DNA of 64,000 nt, taken from NCBI RefSeq assembly GCF_000003815.2, contig NC_049990.1:13577460-13641459 (forward strand), in the 5' to 3' direction. The position numbers were made by a program, and so were the translations under genes. Of this stretch, positions 1 to 13,209 are shown piece after piece. The stretch's first letter is position 1, and every line of letters begins with the position of its first letter. The notes under the pieces were generated by a model. The model ran no database searches. It saw only the letters and a program-made list of their open reading frames with translations, and had not been told where the DNA came from. This stretch comes from Branchiostoma floridae (taxonomy: Eukaryota > Chordata > Leptocardii > Amphioxiformes > Branchiostomatidae).

Positions 1-2154
1 CTAAAACATAAAGGTAAATGTACAGCTGAAGAAAAACATAACAAACAGACAACAAAGCACAGAGAAAGAGTGGTCCACACGGCAAGGTCCCTGGCCGCTT
101 ACGGCTTTTTGTGTCAAAAAAAATCCATCTGCAAGTCATAGTTTAGACTTCACAGACAAAACCAATTCTACGAATTCTACAAGGTCACTGAAGGAAAAGG
201 ACAGTTACACCCACTCACTTACTAAGTTAAACACAGCAGGCATAGAGTTCAACATACGATATCAGACATTGGAAATTTGAGCTAAAAATACCTACAATTT
301 TCCCGCTGAGGTCACAAATCCAAATGTCCTGTTTCCAAGGCCTTCGTCCTTTTCTAAACAATCTTGGCACATGTCAGGCTCCAGGTAATCTCCAGAGAGC
401 GGGGAGAAGTATGTAAACTATCCGCCCAGATTCCGGGCTGGCCCCCAGAAAAGAAACATATGGCTCCTGGCTCTGAGTGGAGACAGGCGAAAAACGCAAA
501 ACAAGACAAAACGCAGAGAAGGGTGAATGATAGGAGAGGAATGTCATAGGCGATGGGTCATGGACGAGGTCAGCCGATTAACTAAGTTCAACTGGCACGA
601 CGTACACATGGACGTAAACACCAGGACAAAAACACTATGTTATCATCCACGAATAGTGTCATCACGTTGGTAAATAACTGCTACAAGATTCTGCAGTTTG
701 TGTGACCGTCACTCAGACACCTTCCTCCTGGCAATTCTGACTGATTCAACTGCACTGCAGCATAGGTGTCGCTGCTAACTGATGCGGTCCCAAACGTAAA
801 GCATTAGTACGTAGATAGTTAATGCGGTGTTTACAATGATTACGGCGTAATCATAATTCAACGACATAGAATCTTTGGAAATGCAAACGCAGAAATGCAA
901 AATGCAAACATGAAACAGCGAATATTTGACGGGAATGCAGCTCTCATAATTGGTTTAACTGCTAATTGTGATGGACAGCCGTAGTTTGTGCAGATTCAAT
1001 CACACGTCTGGTCAACCGTTTTGGACCATTCGTGTCCTTGGTGAGCTGGGTATGATAAGGTTCTCCACATGTTATCTTACACAAGGTTAAAAAGACATGT
1101 ATGGAAGAGATGAGTTCAGACTGGGTCACATTTCTCACGCTTTTCTCACGATAAGAGATACCGTCCAACAGAACAACCCCTACCATGCAGACCATCGTAT
1201 TGAATAGCAAAATGTGGCTCTTACAATGAATGAATGATACATAGGAATGTGTAGTCTATGTAAAATATCATCAAGAACAAAGACCTTCGTGTAAATAACA
1301 AGTGAAGCTCTGTTAGCTGTGTACCTAAAACAAGCTGCACAGGATAAGGAGTTTCTGGAACCATATGAAATTGCGCTGTCTATAGTATATTGTCCTATTC
1401 TTACATAGAAAGGTTGGACAACTGCATTCCGGACAGCACGACAGCAAGGTCTAGCGGATTTGGTGATAGTTGACAGAAGTAAGGGCGATACGTCAATATT
1501 AGGATGGTCGATACAATTATAAAACACTACAGTCGAGTAGTCATAGGACTCTATCAAAGGCCGCATTTCCATTCACGGCTGATCAACAAAGCATGGAACG
1601 CATCGATGATTCTGTCACAATTATGAATATTACGACGTTATGCTGTCGGTATCGAATGACTCTTTATCGATTATTACAGTACATTGCAGAAATTTCCCCA
1701 TTTCAGTTGTCAAAATCTCTTACATTCCCACCAAGACACTTAAAATGGAAACGTTGACTTCTACGCAACCTTTATTTCGCCTGGACTATCACTTATAATT
1801 CTTTTTTTATGGTTATATGTAATGATATACCGTGATATTAACCTTTTGTGTGATCTCTATTCTACAGACCCGCGCTGGCCCAAACATATTTCTCAGTGAT
1901 TAATCGAGGTTTTACCCTGGAGGTGCCGTCAAAACAATTTACGGCGCCGACTCGCCATATAACTTGGTTTGATGGAATCTGGAACAGGCAGAACTCCACA
2001 GCGGAACCCCTGTCTGAGCCCCTGATCAATACACAGCCGGGCTACAATTGTCCCAGATTATCGCTGAGGCTTGTCGTCTGCACCATCGACTATTGATGCA
2101 GGCGTCTACTCCAGTTTAATGCCTCGACGTTTGTAGAGGATGCAGTAATGAGGC
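1..2154. other. No gene recognised
   Basis: Mixed-composition DNA with only short open frames. The two minus-strand frames at 962-1572 (82 and 130 codons) overlap in different frames and match nothing known to me. Confidence 0.5.
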
Positions 2155-2315
2155 TAGACAGCTGACGCACACGGGGCACTGCGTCAGACAGGTGGCGTAC
2201 ACACGACGTGCTGCGGCAGACAGCTGACGCACAGCACGTACTTCGGCTGACAGGTGACCTACGGGACGTTCTGCAACGTCAGCTGACGTGTTGCGACAGA
2301 CAGCTGACGCACGCG
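2155..2315. repeat. Degenerate about 30-bp tandem repeat
   Basis: GCTGACGCAC / CAGGTGGCGT / CAGCTGACGC / CAGGTGACCT type words recur at about 2161, 2191, 2221, 2251, 2281 and 2301. GC-rich, about six units, poorly conserved. Confidence 0.6.
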
Positions 2316-3639
2316 TCGGTATGTGCGTGAAAACGCCGTATTGTTTGAATGTGATTACAAGCAATTGAATTTGTTACGGCAAAAGTCGATGTGTATATGA
2401 CAAATGTACGGTAAAATTCGGAGATGTATTCCTCATAATTATACATTTTGCACCAGGCCATTGCACTTATCAAAAGCAAAACATAACCGAACTTTAAAAA
2501 AAGGGAACTAAACCCCCTCCCTTCATCTCTTCAGATATACACATCTAACCCTTCACTTCAGGCCCGTAAGAGACACATGTTTTGTTTGCAGAAACCGCTT
2601 GGCTGGAGGAACCATGCATGATCCTGTTACACAGGAGACTTGAACAGTGGGCACCACAAACTGGATCCGCTCCAACCCTTGAACTTCTGCCAGATCACAC
2701 AGGATTACAGCAGCGGGTCCGTATATCATGTTCACGAGAACCCCTATCATGTTTTATCAACCGTGAACTTCGGTTTCCCGTACCGTCCCCTGTTTACGGG
2801 GTAGAAGACCATCAGATGAAATTATAGACCTCTAGGTAGCAGCCTTCGCCCGGCCAGGAATAATGTTATGGAGGCGGCCGGACTCCCCACTGACCGTATT
2901 GACGTTTTCCCTCTCTCGTTATTTCTGGCGGTCTCTCGGAAGTGGCATGTTTATAGTTTTTAGGGCGATCGTGACAAATTGTCGGGCCGTTCTTTATGTA
3001 GGGCGTGTAAATGTGCCGTAAATCACTTCAGCAAAAATAAAGTAGTGCCGAATCCGATCAGCACTTGGCCGAGATGCAATTATCATGACGTATTTGGTTT
3101 ATTTACTCTACGCATACCTGCAACACTACAAGTCAACGTAGACATGCGTGTATACAATCGTTATATGATAATTGTAGAAGAGAACAACAGATGGTGCTCA
3201 ACACGCAAATTGGTTCATGATTGTTTTACAGTTGAGTGAAATCTAAGGATATTTAAGAAAATCAATGAAACATTTCTACCGAGAGGCAAAAAGGAACGTT
3301 ATGGTATTCCCCTAATACTGATATGGTAGATAATGGTAATTTTCTAAACTTACTGTGTGTGATTCAATCACACTGTATCTGCATTCAAGACAAGCTTCAC
3401 ATTTCACAAACATCATATCAGCAATTATATCATTTGATCATTGAGACAAAGGTAGCGGTACGCACATGTCGATATACGATCGAATATGCAAACGGGCCAA
3501 ATTGCCGTTCCGGAGGGGAGCGGCAACAGCGCGGAACAGCCAAATTACACCAAAATAATGGAGAGAAATATGCTCGGCTACTTGAGCTACCAGAGCCCGC
3601 AAATAGAACGACTTGTGCATCACTGGCTATGTGCTAAAG
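2316..3639. other. No gene recognised
   Basis: Short, mutually overlapping open frames on both strands without recognisable motifs or splice-flanked conserved blocks. Confidence 0.5.
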
Positions 3640-3950
3640 TGGATTAAAATATTGGTTCGCTTTCTATTCAGTTCAGTGACACAGTAATTTTGTGTTTGAC
3701 CAAGAAACCTCAGGTAGTGGGTTTGAATCCCCTGACATGCCACCGATGATGTGCACATGGGAAATCCACTTAACACGACTTTCCTCACTCCTCCCAGGTG
3801 TAAAAATGGGTAAATGACTTCGGTTGGGAGGTACAAGGCGGTGGGAAGAGAGTTGTGGGCCCTGCCTGCAAATACTCGTACCATGTCCTCGACAGTGTAT
3901 ATCAATGTACAACGCCTATGGCATCAATAAGGACTACCTTTACCTACCTT
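3640..3950 (+). mobile_element. tRNA-derived SINE-like copy
   Basis: Contains a B-box-like GGGTTTGAATCCCC at about 3718 and then TTTCCTCACTCCTCCCAGG and ACTTCGGTTGGGAGG, a block shared with the copies at 13.44 kb and 53.45 kb. Borders are approximate. Confidence 0.55.
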
Positions 3951-4284
3951 TTACACCACCAACAAACCGAATATATACTTCAAAATGGCATGTCCTGTAC
4001 TTCAGCATTACTAGCATTACTTTAACACAACAACAGCACAGTAACAGGATATCAAATCGCTTTGCTAAGTTGACTACAGAGACAAACCAACATAGGTCCC
4101 GGTAGGTGCCAGGTACAGTTGACTAAGAAAGTAACTATTTTGGGCGGTAAGAAAACATCGGTAGGTGACGTCCGCTGTAGAAATAAGAGTGTTCGTACCA
4201 GAACTAACACAGACAGTCCAGAATAAAGGCTTCCAATCAGTGTAAACATACAGCTGAACACTTAAGTATGCCGTCAACGTCACT

Positions 4285-4500
4285 CGCAGCGGGAGTGCGC
4301 TGGTTTTAATTCCAACACGGGCTCCTCTAGAATTTTTAGCTTGTTTCGCATAGCTTTGTAAACCGCCTCAAGGCAGAACACACCGGTTTTGCACTCACAC
4401 CTACATGGGCTGTTATCACTGAGTGTGGTGGGTTCTTTAAGGTGCTCTCATCAAACACCGAACCCATATTCGAGGGGACGCCTCAACTGAAGCTGGGTAC
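4285..4500 (-). mobile_element. SINE-like fragment, inverted
   Basis: The minus-strand reading AGCACCTTAAAGAACCCACC matches the CACGTTAAAGAACCCATC word of the 13.5-kb SINE copy. The rest is diverged, so the borders are uncertain. Confidence 0.35.
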
Positions 4501-5724
4501 TCATTTTTGCATGAGCCGAGAGAAAGGGGCACTTTTGATTGTAGGTCAATAATTCTAAGCACCAGACCGCCTTGTATTCGCTGTACATGTACGAGCTTAC
4601 ATGTAAAACTCACAACCAATTCGTCTGATAGTGCCGATGATAAAGGACTTTGCGTTTATTCGGCCTCACTGTTTAAATATCTTGCCATATTTCAAGGGGG
4701 GGGGCTAGATGAAAAGTGCAAAAAAAATATATATTTACCTCTTAATCAATTCAAGGCAATGACTCTCAGGCCAGGCTGTATCAAAGTCAAAAGCCAGACC
4801 ACAGCCTTTAGTACAATACGACTGAAAACTCAAGTAGAAACATGCCCGGTTCGGCTCAAATTCATCTCCAATTGACCTCACACCGGTGGACTCGCTGCTC
4901 GACTGTTTCAAGTCGTAAAGCTGACATATTGAAGCGACGGCTCCATCCAAAATCGGCTCAAGAAAGGCGCAGGGCTAATTGTAATAACCTGCTTCAGATT
5001 CAGCCAAGACACAAGGTGTCGGTGATACGGGTGGAATATCGTCTGATGGGCGTATTATGGTCGCACAAGGAGGTACTCAAGGGCCTGTCACTTGTACTGA
5101 CTGAGACAACCATAAATGCCCAAACCTACAAACTTGAACGATTCATAGGATATAGGAGAATTCTTTTTACACAACAAGCGGGTACTTACATTGCTTACGT
5201 TTCGATGTCTCTCAGACACCTTCGTCACAATTCTCCTATATCCTCTATTCTACCAAACCTGATGAAACTATTTTCGGTTGAACGATTCATTCAAGCAACA
5301 CGGGTTCCCGTACCTTCTGTTAGAAGATTATCCCGTCATAACTAATTACTATCACGTTGGTCAATAATAGAATACTGACTACACGATGACACTGTAGCGG
5401 TAACACTGTGTAACACTGCACGAAGTATATGAAACGTTTCAGTCATAAAATAAGTTATCGATACAATAGCGACAACAAATAAGATGTAGATGAATGAATT
5501 TTTGTACAAGCCTGATATGACATCACATATGATTTGTTGTGTACCTAGATTCGTTACTTTAAAAAATGAGTAGATCTATTGAGGAATGTGTGTTATTGAA
5601 CCTTATATGCACTCAGTGTTCTCAGCACATAAGTCTCTCAAGTTTGCAATTCTGCGTACGTGCATTACTCCTGAATATCCCGTTTTGAATTAAGAAACGA
5701 ATATAGGTACACGCCGAATAAAGG

Positions 5725-5790
5725 TCACGTAACGTCAGTTGCGCCATGGAAATTGGATCAATACGTGGACATCATGGCTGATATAAAAGC
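5725..5790 (+). promoter_or_regulatory. Possible TATA promoter with upstream bZIP-like site
   Basis: TATAAAAG at 5782-5789, preceded about 50 bp upstream by GGTCACGTAACGTCAG (bZIP-like). An ORF beginning at ATG 5939 starts about 150 bp downstream. This arrangement could be coincidental. Confidence 0.25.
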
Positions 5791-5938
5791 CACGCACCGG
5801 TAGACATCCAGCTACGTTGTAGTGTATGTCTTTGGTTCAAAACGGTCCCAGAAGACAGAATTGCCTGTTTTGCTACACAAGCCAATTGTAAAGCTAAGCC
5901 TTTCTGCGACCGGAATTGTCACATAAATCCGTTTGCTT

Positions 5939-6178
5939 ATGACCAAGGCGAATCCCCCTCCTCCATACATCGTGCACTACCTACCAGTTCCAGGCTATCC
6001 ATCCCTTGTCACCGCCCGAAACACACCGCCTCGGCACTACGGTCCATCCACTCCTACCCGCCCCTTCTCTCCCTGCACCAGGACGGGCCTCTGGCTGTTG
6101 TACCTGTCGTCCACTTCACCTGTCAATCAATCAGCTCTCCCAACCTGCGTCACACTTCAGTGGCTTCATCACACATAG
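5939..6178 (+). CDS. Unrecognised ORF downstream of a TATA-like box (doubtful)
   Basis: About 79 codons, beginning MTKANPPPPYIVHYLPVPGY and rich in proline; no domain recognised. It could be the first exon of a gene whose remaining exons I cannot see, or a chance ORF in GC-richer DNA. Listed only because of the promoter-like upstream sequence. Confidence 0.15.
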   Translation: MTKANPPPPYIVHYLPVPGYPSLVTARNTPPRHYGPSTPTRPFSPCTRTGLWLLYLSSTSPVNQSALPTCVTLQWLHHT

Positions 6179-9036
6179 TAAAAGCGTGTTGTCCTACAGT
6201 AGCGGCTCGGTACGGAGGGTGTGGGACTGGAGTACGTGTGCGGTACGGCGGGTGTGGGAGTACGTGTGCGGAAGGCTGAGTGCTCACCACTGCTGACACA
6301 ACCCGCGCGGGGGCATGCTCAGTATTAAACACCACGGGATCAACCGTTAATCACAGCCCGGGGACGAACCGCTGCAGGATGAGCGTCGTTTCTTTCTATA
6401 TATATTGGCAACCTGTTCTTGTGATTTATGCTATGAAAAACAGCGTGTGCACTCTACTATTTGTAACAGACAAAGGTTCATAATTTGTAGGGGATCCGAG
6501 GAAAAGCCCTCAGCAACGATAGAATATTCAGAGCGATGCCATATAATCATGCATACATGTCATGAACCCGAAGAACAAAATCCTAGCATTGTATATTCTA
6601 AGAAGCGATAATACACAGATATGCGTGTTAGAATGGAGAGCAGGGCGGTAAAAATGAAGCCCACATTTTTCTAACTGAACCTTTGCCGGTTCACCTCGGA
6701 TCAACCCTACACCAGACGCGGGCTTACCACAGAAAGTCCAGACGCATCAATCAAAACTCCAACTCTCTAATGAAAACCAGTCGGCTACTTTTACTGAAGT
6801 AACCACCTTTACAAATCAACCCCTAATTTGGCGGGGAGGGCCCGCAACTTTCACCCCCGTGAGCCGCAGAAGTGAGAGAAACATGCCGGCAGTGTTTCAG
6901 CGGGACAGGGTCAGGACTGAGCCGGGCTGGACTCGACATTCCCCGGCGGTCCCGATTTTCCACCCACTTTGTGATAGTTGACACTGGCGAGGGGACTAAA
7001 TCAAACTCAGACACAATGTCTAGTCTAGTAAGGGAAGATACAACAGTTTTCAGTCCATATTTAAGGACAGCGCAGGCGCCCCCTGTCGACTAAAGTTCGG
7101 TGCTGCAAAGATATGTCCAATCTAAGGTTTTGTCGGGCGGCCTAAGAATAATCTACATGAGAAGGCTTTAGTACAGAACAGAGTATAGACCACATTCCTT
7201 GTCTTGTCTGCCAATACAAGTCTGGGTACGTGAAAACTGGATCCAGGATTTCGCCCAAGGCCTTGAAGTGGGATGTCTACAATTCCACAAAGTGACCGAA
7301 AAGACCCAAGTCGTTGGAGCCCATACAAGCTAGAATGGAAATTTATCGCAAAGGAAAATGACATTTTTCTCTTCTAAGTCGGCACCACAAGGCGGGAAGT
7401 TTGCAATACGTCTGATTCCAATATGGCGTCAGGTGACATGAAGGCATCACCTGTGGCTCGTCTTGTCTAACATATCTTATGACTTTTAACCACAGACATG
7501 CGGCCTGGAGTTCACCCACTGGTGTAAACATGTCTGCGTTTCTCTTTGAAGGGGTTTGAGCGAGTCAGGGTGCGTGGCAAGGGTGAGACCGCTAGTTAGT
7601 TTTCTCCACAGTGTCCCTAGTGACCTTGAACCCCAGTTAGTTGTGCCTAAAACAGTGGAGGGCGTTTCCGCAGCCTGGTGGCTATACCTTCTTGAGCTCG
7701 CCAATAGCTCTACGGTGGTGGGAGTATAGCACGCCCGCCTAGTTCATTAGCGCACGCCGGGGATTTTTACTGTAAATTCAAAACTCAACATCCAAGGCTA
7801 GGGGAAAACCAATGCCAAATCATTACAACATATGTACCGAGTATGAAGCTCCTGTCATTCAACACAATTTATGTATAGAGATTCCTCATTGAGCATGCGA
7901 TTCAAGTCCTAAGTTGCATAATCTACATACAGTTGAGTCGGTCTTCTCACAAATCGAGCAAAAATTATCTAAATTCATTAATATTCATCCCCACTTGACG
8001 TATTCTGTTTCAAAGTCTGCAATTAAAGCGCCCCCTGCAAATCCAATCAAAGCCACTAGAAGTTCCAAACTTATTGGCCTCCCTTGGAAATTAGTTTATC
8101 AAAACTGTAGGGACTACCCTGAAAGATTAATAAATAAATAAAATATGTCAAGTATTCCCGACTACAATAACTATCTAATCTTATTACCCAAAATGCTAAC
8201 CATAGTTTGTCCAGAACGGGAGATATGAAAACCATTAATTGTGCTGCAGTACTTTAGAAAGCCGCTAGAGGGACAAAAATTGATTACTTTGAGGTCTAAT
8301 ATCACCTGAGAACCATCCACTGTAGTGACCGCTGGCTCAATCCTTACGCTCTGTGGTTAGCAAGCGAAAGAACTGAGCTAGCGGTCACTACGGAGGATGA
8401 TGCTTAGGCTCGGTCTGATCAAGATCTCACAGTCACACACAAAAATATTAATATTATTATTATCGTGCGCACAGACGGACGGACGAACAGGCACACACAA
8501 CGTGCGCGCGCACGCACGGATGAATACACACACGAGCGCTGGCGAAAATATAACCTTCTTGGCGAACTTCGGCAAGCTAACGATTTATCGTTGTTTATTT
8601 GTACAGAAAAGGCTGTGTATGGTGACCTAATCGGTCCAAGTTAGCGGTCGGACAGGGTCTCAGAAACTGGCAAACAGCCAAGGCGGTTCAAGGACAAACG
8701 TGCATTTACTTATCCTCTTCAAGGACAAACGTCTACTTATTCGTTTCAAGGCTCAAGAAATTTCAGCCAAGGGTATTGGCACACTTGCATCTGATTCGTT
8801 TCGCATGTCACAACTTTCTTCCTCTGTCGTACCTCTGGTACACGTTAAAGCTTTAACTTGCTTGCATTTTTGGCAACTTTTGTTGTATTGACAAGAAGAA
8901 AATGTAATTTCTTACCTCGAGGAGTTGGACAATGTTTTCTGTGGGAAATTTTGGCAGAATTCCAATGTTTCTAGGGGCTTAGCTACCGTAAGCAAGTAGA
9001 GGTTTTCTGAGCGTATCACAGACTGGGAGTTTCTAA

Positions 9037-10092
9037 TTACCTCCATGAAATGTCATGGAGGTTATATTTTACCCAGCGTTTGTGTGTGTGTCTGTCTGTC
9101 TGTCAACAAGATAACTCAAGAACGGCTGGATGGATTAGTTTCATACTTGGTGTGTTGGTAGGGTGTGATAAAAGCTAGAAGTGATTAGATTTTGGGCCCC
9201 CTAGCGGCTTTCCTTGGTACTGCAGCGCAACTTCCGGTTTTGCTATCTCGTGTTCTGAACACGCTATGGTCACGATTTTTGAGTGTTAGATAGCTCTTGT
9301 GCTCAGGAATAAGTGACATAAGTTTTGGCCCCCTACCGACTAGGTTTGGGATAGCAGGGGCATTTTTGTCAAAAACTTCTGAAGCGGATAACTCAAGAAG
9401 GGAACAATGGATTTTCATGATTTTTGGTATGTAGGTACCTTAGACAATGTTGTACAAGATAAAATACTAATTATGCAAAATAGGAGTAAATTTGCATAAT
9501 TAATGAGAATATTCTATAATAGCAGTTTTTTCAATGTATCTCTTGTCCCGGACATGATATAGTCTTGACATTTGGGTGGTAGTTAGCTTGCAGTGTCATG
9601 ACAAAGTGGTGCAGATTTCAGCCCCCTAACATGTAATTTCGGAACTGCAGGGGCATTTTTGTCAAGACATTCCAAAGAGGATAACTGCAGAAAGGATTGA
9701 CGGATTGGCATCATTTTAGGGGTGCAGGTAGCTTAGGCAAAGGTGTTCATAATGATATACATGTTATGCAAATGAGGACCTTATTTGCATAATTAATGAG
9801 GAAATTGTACAATACCATTATTAGCAATAACTGGACTTCAATAAATGTAACACTTATTAACTATGATAGGTGGAATATAAGCAGATACCAAATATGGTTA
9901 AAATGAACTTATTTGCATAATTTATGTAAAAATTTTATGTCTAATGATTGGAATTTTATACTTGTAACATGTGTACGTTAGTCAATGATGAACAACACCA
10001 CGCATAAATTATGTTAATGTCTTAGTCAATTGCATGAAATCTACAAAAGCTCTAAATTTTCATGGAGGTATGAGGTCGCCGAACTCTAGTTT
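9037..10092 (+). mobile_element. About 1.05-kb dispersed element with ACCTCCATGAAA ends, copy 1
   Basis: Starts TTACCTCCATGAAATGTC and ends CATGGAGGTATGAGGTCGCC then GAACTCT, so the ends are inverted (ACCTCCATGAAA / TTTCATGGAGGT). Contains a short TG/TCTG microsatellite and AT-rich blocks but no long ORF. A second complete copy is inverted at 33.57-34.67 kb and a third is split by another element at 25.9-27.6 kb. The class is unknown to me. Confidence 0.75.
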
Positions 10093-10194
10093 ATTTATTT
10101 ATTTATTATAACAAACTTCATCTTCAAGGATATGTATCGTCTGTGTCAGCTTTGTCAATTTGTGGCATTTTCGGCGTGTGTACTAACGCCTTAA

Positions 10195-10358
10195 TCTCCA
10201 AGCAGATCCTAAGGTAGCATAAGATACAGAAAGCTGGCAGAGGAGTGAAGCCGGCTTAGGAGTGTGTTTTGCTACCGGGCAAATGTACACCTCTTGGCTG
10301 CACTCCTTGGACAGTTTGGTGCTATTTTATGCCATTGTAGGATCTGCTTGGAGATTAC
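10195..10358. mobile_element. MITE with CTCCAAGCAGATCC ends (about 164 bp)
   Basis: Begins AATCTCCAAGCAGATCCTA and ends TAGGATCTGCTTGGAGATT. The interior contains partly complementary segments. It is related at the termini to the 16-kb and 18.2-kb elements. Confidence 0.8.
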
Positions 10359-10741
10359 TAACGCATGTCTACTAACGCAAATGCTGTGTTTTTCTATCCG
10401 TCTGCTAACTCTCCAAAGGGGAAGACGAAGATGGAGTTAAAGACAGTTTCACTACTCAACAGACGAGCTAAACGTTGCAAAAACGTGGAATCAATCATAA
10501 TATCTGTTTGGAGTTGGGGTTACAAAAGTATCCGTTGATGCGCCAGCTGTGCATTGATCACTGTACAACTGAACACCAAGGTCGCAACACACAGTATCTA
10601 TCCGCGTCCCCTGGGGTCAATAGTAATTCAAGTATAAAGTAGTGCGTCATAGTATTGTACTTGAAACAGCCGAAGATATTTTTCTGTGCACGTCTGTGAG
10701 AAGGATCATGTGCTGAATGACAGATGAATACTTTATATTTA

Positions 10742-10808
10742 CATGGTCCATGTCCACTCTGCTCTGCATTTCCTGATGAAATGCAGAGCAGAGTGGACAT
10801 GGACCATG
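10742..10808. repeat. Perfect 31-bp hairpin with 5-nt loop
   Basis: CATGGTCCATGTCCACTCTG and onward to 10772 is followed by CTGAT and then an exact reverse complement (10778-10808). No mismatch over 31 bp. Confidence 0.92.
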
Positions 10809-10904
10809 GACCAATATTTATAATATCAACTAGATTTGTTTATACTGTTACATTAGAATAGATTAGTTGTTAGATACTTGCAATAGTATATAGTTCAACT
10901 CCCA

Positions 10905-10978
10905 TGTATATACAGATTGTCATAAATCTTACCTTTTACAATTGTCGCGCAATAAAGTTCTTCTTCTTCTTTCTATCT
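10905..10978 (+). mobile_element. 3' end of a non-LTR retrotransposon
   Basis: ACAATTGTCGCGCAATAAAG followed by a (CTT)-type tail. The same 3' word occurs at about 14958-14978 (ACAATTGTCGTGCAATAAAG). 5' truncation is typical of such elements. Confidence 0.5.
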
Positions 10979-12379
10979 AGACTGTATTACGTATGTTTTT
11001 TTTTTTCGATCGGCGTGAATTTGCGTCTGAAAACTTTTACCACCGACCACTGTGCGACCGCTGCAGTGAACATGGCCTTCGCTGGGCTACGTATAAAACT
11101 AAAAAAGAGAGGTTTTTTAACTCATCCCTGTAGCAAGCGGCTTGTGTGTTTTTAACTCATGTTCACATAGTGTGTAGGTAATCTGGGACTATGCGGGAGT
11201 ATGTTTGCCCGGGGGCACCGCTATCACAACACCATGACTTGACCCCGACTATATTTGTCGAAAGCCTTTAGCACGTCTGCAGTGACGTCCTTCCCGACCT
11301 AGTTTCGCTGTTTTCACTATGAACTCGGAGAGGGTAAAAATTTGAAATTAAAAAAAAATGCTGGATACGCCTGTACTCTTCACATATGTTTGATGTCAGA
11401 CTTAATTGTCGATTACACAGCAATATTCGTCTTATGAATTCCACCCAAACTTCTTTACCTTCACTGACAAAAAGAAAACGAATTCTCCTTCTAACATCAT
11501 AAAACCCACACATAGTGGAAAAGGTGGGATCTTTCGTCTTCCACTGTCTTCGAAAAAGGAGTCGAACCCAATAACCCCAATGACATAGGATCTAGAGTTA
11601 GCTTTTACTAGTTTCAGACTAGAGTAGACACTGTTTGAATCTCTCATGTTACCTGTAATAAGCCCACGGGCAAGAATTTGCAATAAACTTTATACAATCC
11701 AGAAAGTGTACCTTGGTGCACAACTGGTGGATGAGTATTCTCCAGGCAGTAGTTTCCGTCGGGGCTAGTAGTTGTGGCGATGTTCACGTCTCCCTCTCTC
11801 CACGGACGTTATAAACGCGTCTTACATCACTTCTACCCGCGAAACCGAAACCATTCAAGTGGGGGAGCCAATGACGAAGCATGTTACATATCACAGGAGA
11901 TGTTGAAACGATAGCTACAAAAAATGTATTTTTATCGAAGCTGAAACTAAATTTTACAAATCTCTCATTCAATCAAGCTGATGATGGCGTCTAAAATGCA
12001 GAAAAAGAACTGTTGTGTCTTTTGCCACCTGCGTAGCTGTAGCTCTATCATGCCAAGGCATTTTAATTTAGGGCAAATATATCAAGCCATGTTACGGCTC
12101 AGTAATAGTGTAATTTAGAGTTCTTCTTTCTCCGATAGCTTTCGATCGCATACTAGACCACTTACGCAACATGTTTCATGTGATCCTGTGGAAATTCCCT
12201 ATACCAATTGAACAGTAAAGAAGTAATACATTTGTATGTTTATCATCGCTGTGTTCCAAACACTCATAATTCATATCTTGAAAACTTCATATGTGGGGGA
12301 CCTTCTGTATGTACGTTTGCGGATGAACGGCACAGCACGAGAAGCTAGCTCTTGGTGGATTGCATGGATATTTCGTTTG
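10979..12379. other. No gene recognised
   Basis: AT-rich, with only short ORFs (up to 83 codons). No repeat family identified. Confidence 0.45.
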
Positions 12380-12545
12380 ACCTCGAAACGATACAAATTT
12401 GAGCCCCATAGCGGCATGCTATTTGTACTGCAGCGGAACTTCCTGTTTGGATATCTCGTGTTCTGAACATGCTATGGTCGTGCTTTTTGAATGTTAACTA
12501 ACTATTGAGTAAGTGACATAGGTTGGAGCCTCTATCAGCATTGTT
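12380..12545 (+). mobile_element. Internal fragment of the ACCTCCATGAAA element
   Basis: Matches about 9190-9330: CTGCAGCGGAACTTCC, then ATATCTCGTGTTCTGAACA and TGCTATGGTC, then AAGTGACATAGGTT. Both ends of the element are missing; a different MITE begins 50 bp later. Confidence 0.7.
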
Positions 12546-12594
12546 TGCAGGATTGAGCTGATCATGTTGCAGACTTTCTCCGCATGTTGAACCA

Positions 12595-12931
12595 TACCCT
12601 GGGAGCCAGCCAGGATCGGGCAGCTAGGACTGCTTATTCGGTGGCCCAAGACAGTCAGGCCCATCCAATTTCCTATTAGCGCCCCAGAGTTTAAGCCCGA
12701 TGAGGTCCACCTGCCCTTAGCCAGTCTGGTGGCTCCTCTCTTGCTGTCAGATCCCTCGCTCTCTTTAGAGAGCAAGCGCCACTATTGGCCTGCCACTAAT
12801 TACCTCTAGGGTAGCGATAACTCCTTCAGGCTTTAACTACCCGGAGTGCTTATGTGAAATAGGCGGGCTGACTGCCTTGGGTCCCCGAACAAAACTCGCT
12901 TGCTACCCGGTCCTGGCTGGCTCCCAGGGTA
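12595..12931. mobile_element. MITE with 28-bp ends TACCCTGGGAGCCAGCC, copy 1 (337 bp)
   Basis: The left end TACCCTGGGAGCCAGCCAGG and the right end are inverted copies over about 28 bp. The interior has no ORF. A deletion derivative lies at 25481-25659. Confidence 0.82.
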
Positions 12932-13209
12932 GTTGAACTACTGTATTAGTACCTAACACAAAGCGGCGCACGTGGCCTGGGTACAGTTGACCCGATTGCC
13001 TCATTACGACTGACTTATCTGTCAGGCTAGACATATTCTGTGAAATACTTCCACCTCCAGCCATGGCCATAAAAGGAACCCATACTCTTCTGTTGGAACT
13101 GTGGGACTAGCTATGGGACACTCACACTACTGCACTATAGTAACGTATGACAACAAACTATCTCATAATCACACAAACATCAGACAGAACTGTACTCTGT
13201 GCCAGCGGA

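Larger units (their letters stand above)
4501..9036. other. No gene recognised apart from a doubtful promoter and ORF
   Basis: Contains the TATA-like site near 5.78 kb, a short inverted pair GGATATAGGAGAATT / AATTCTCCTATATCC at about 5149 and 5230, a (CA/CG)-rich patch at 8.47-8.53 kb, and nothing else I can assign. Confidence 0.45.

Noticed and set aside
962-1572. Two overlapping minus-strand ORFs as a frameshifted membrane protein
   Set aside because: Neither shows a recognisable family motif and both could be chance frames.
4842-5345. 167-codon plus-strand ORF
   Set aside because: Low-complexity basic composition with an internal duplication (GAACGATTCAT) and no family resemblance; likely chance.
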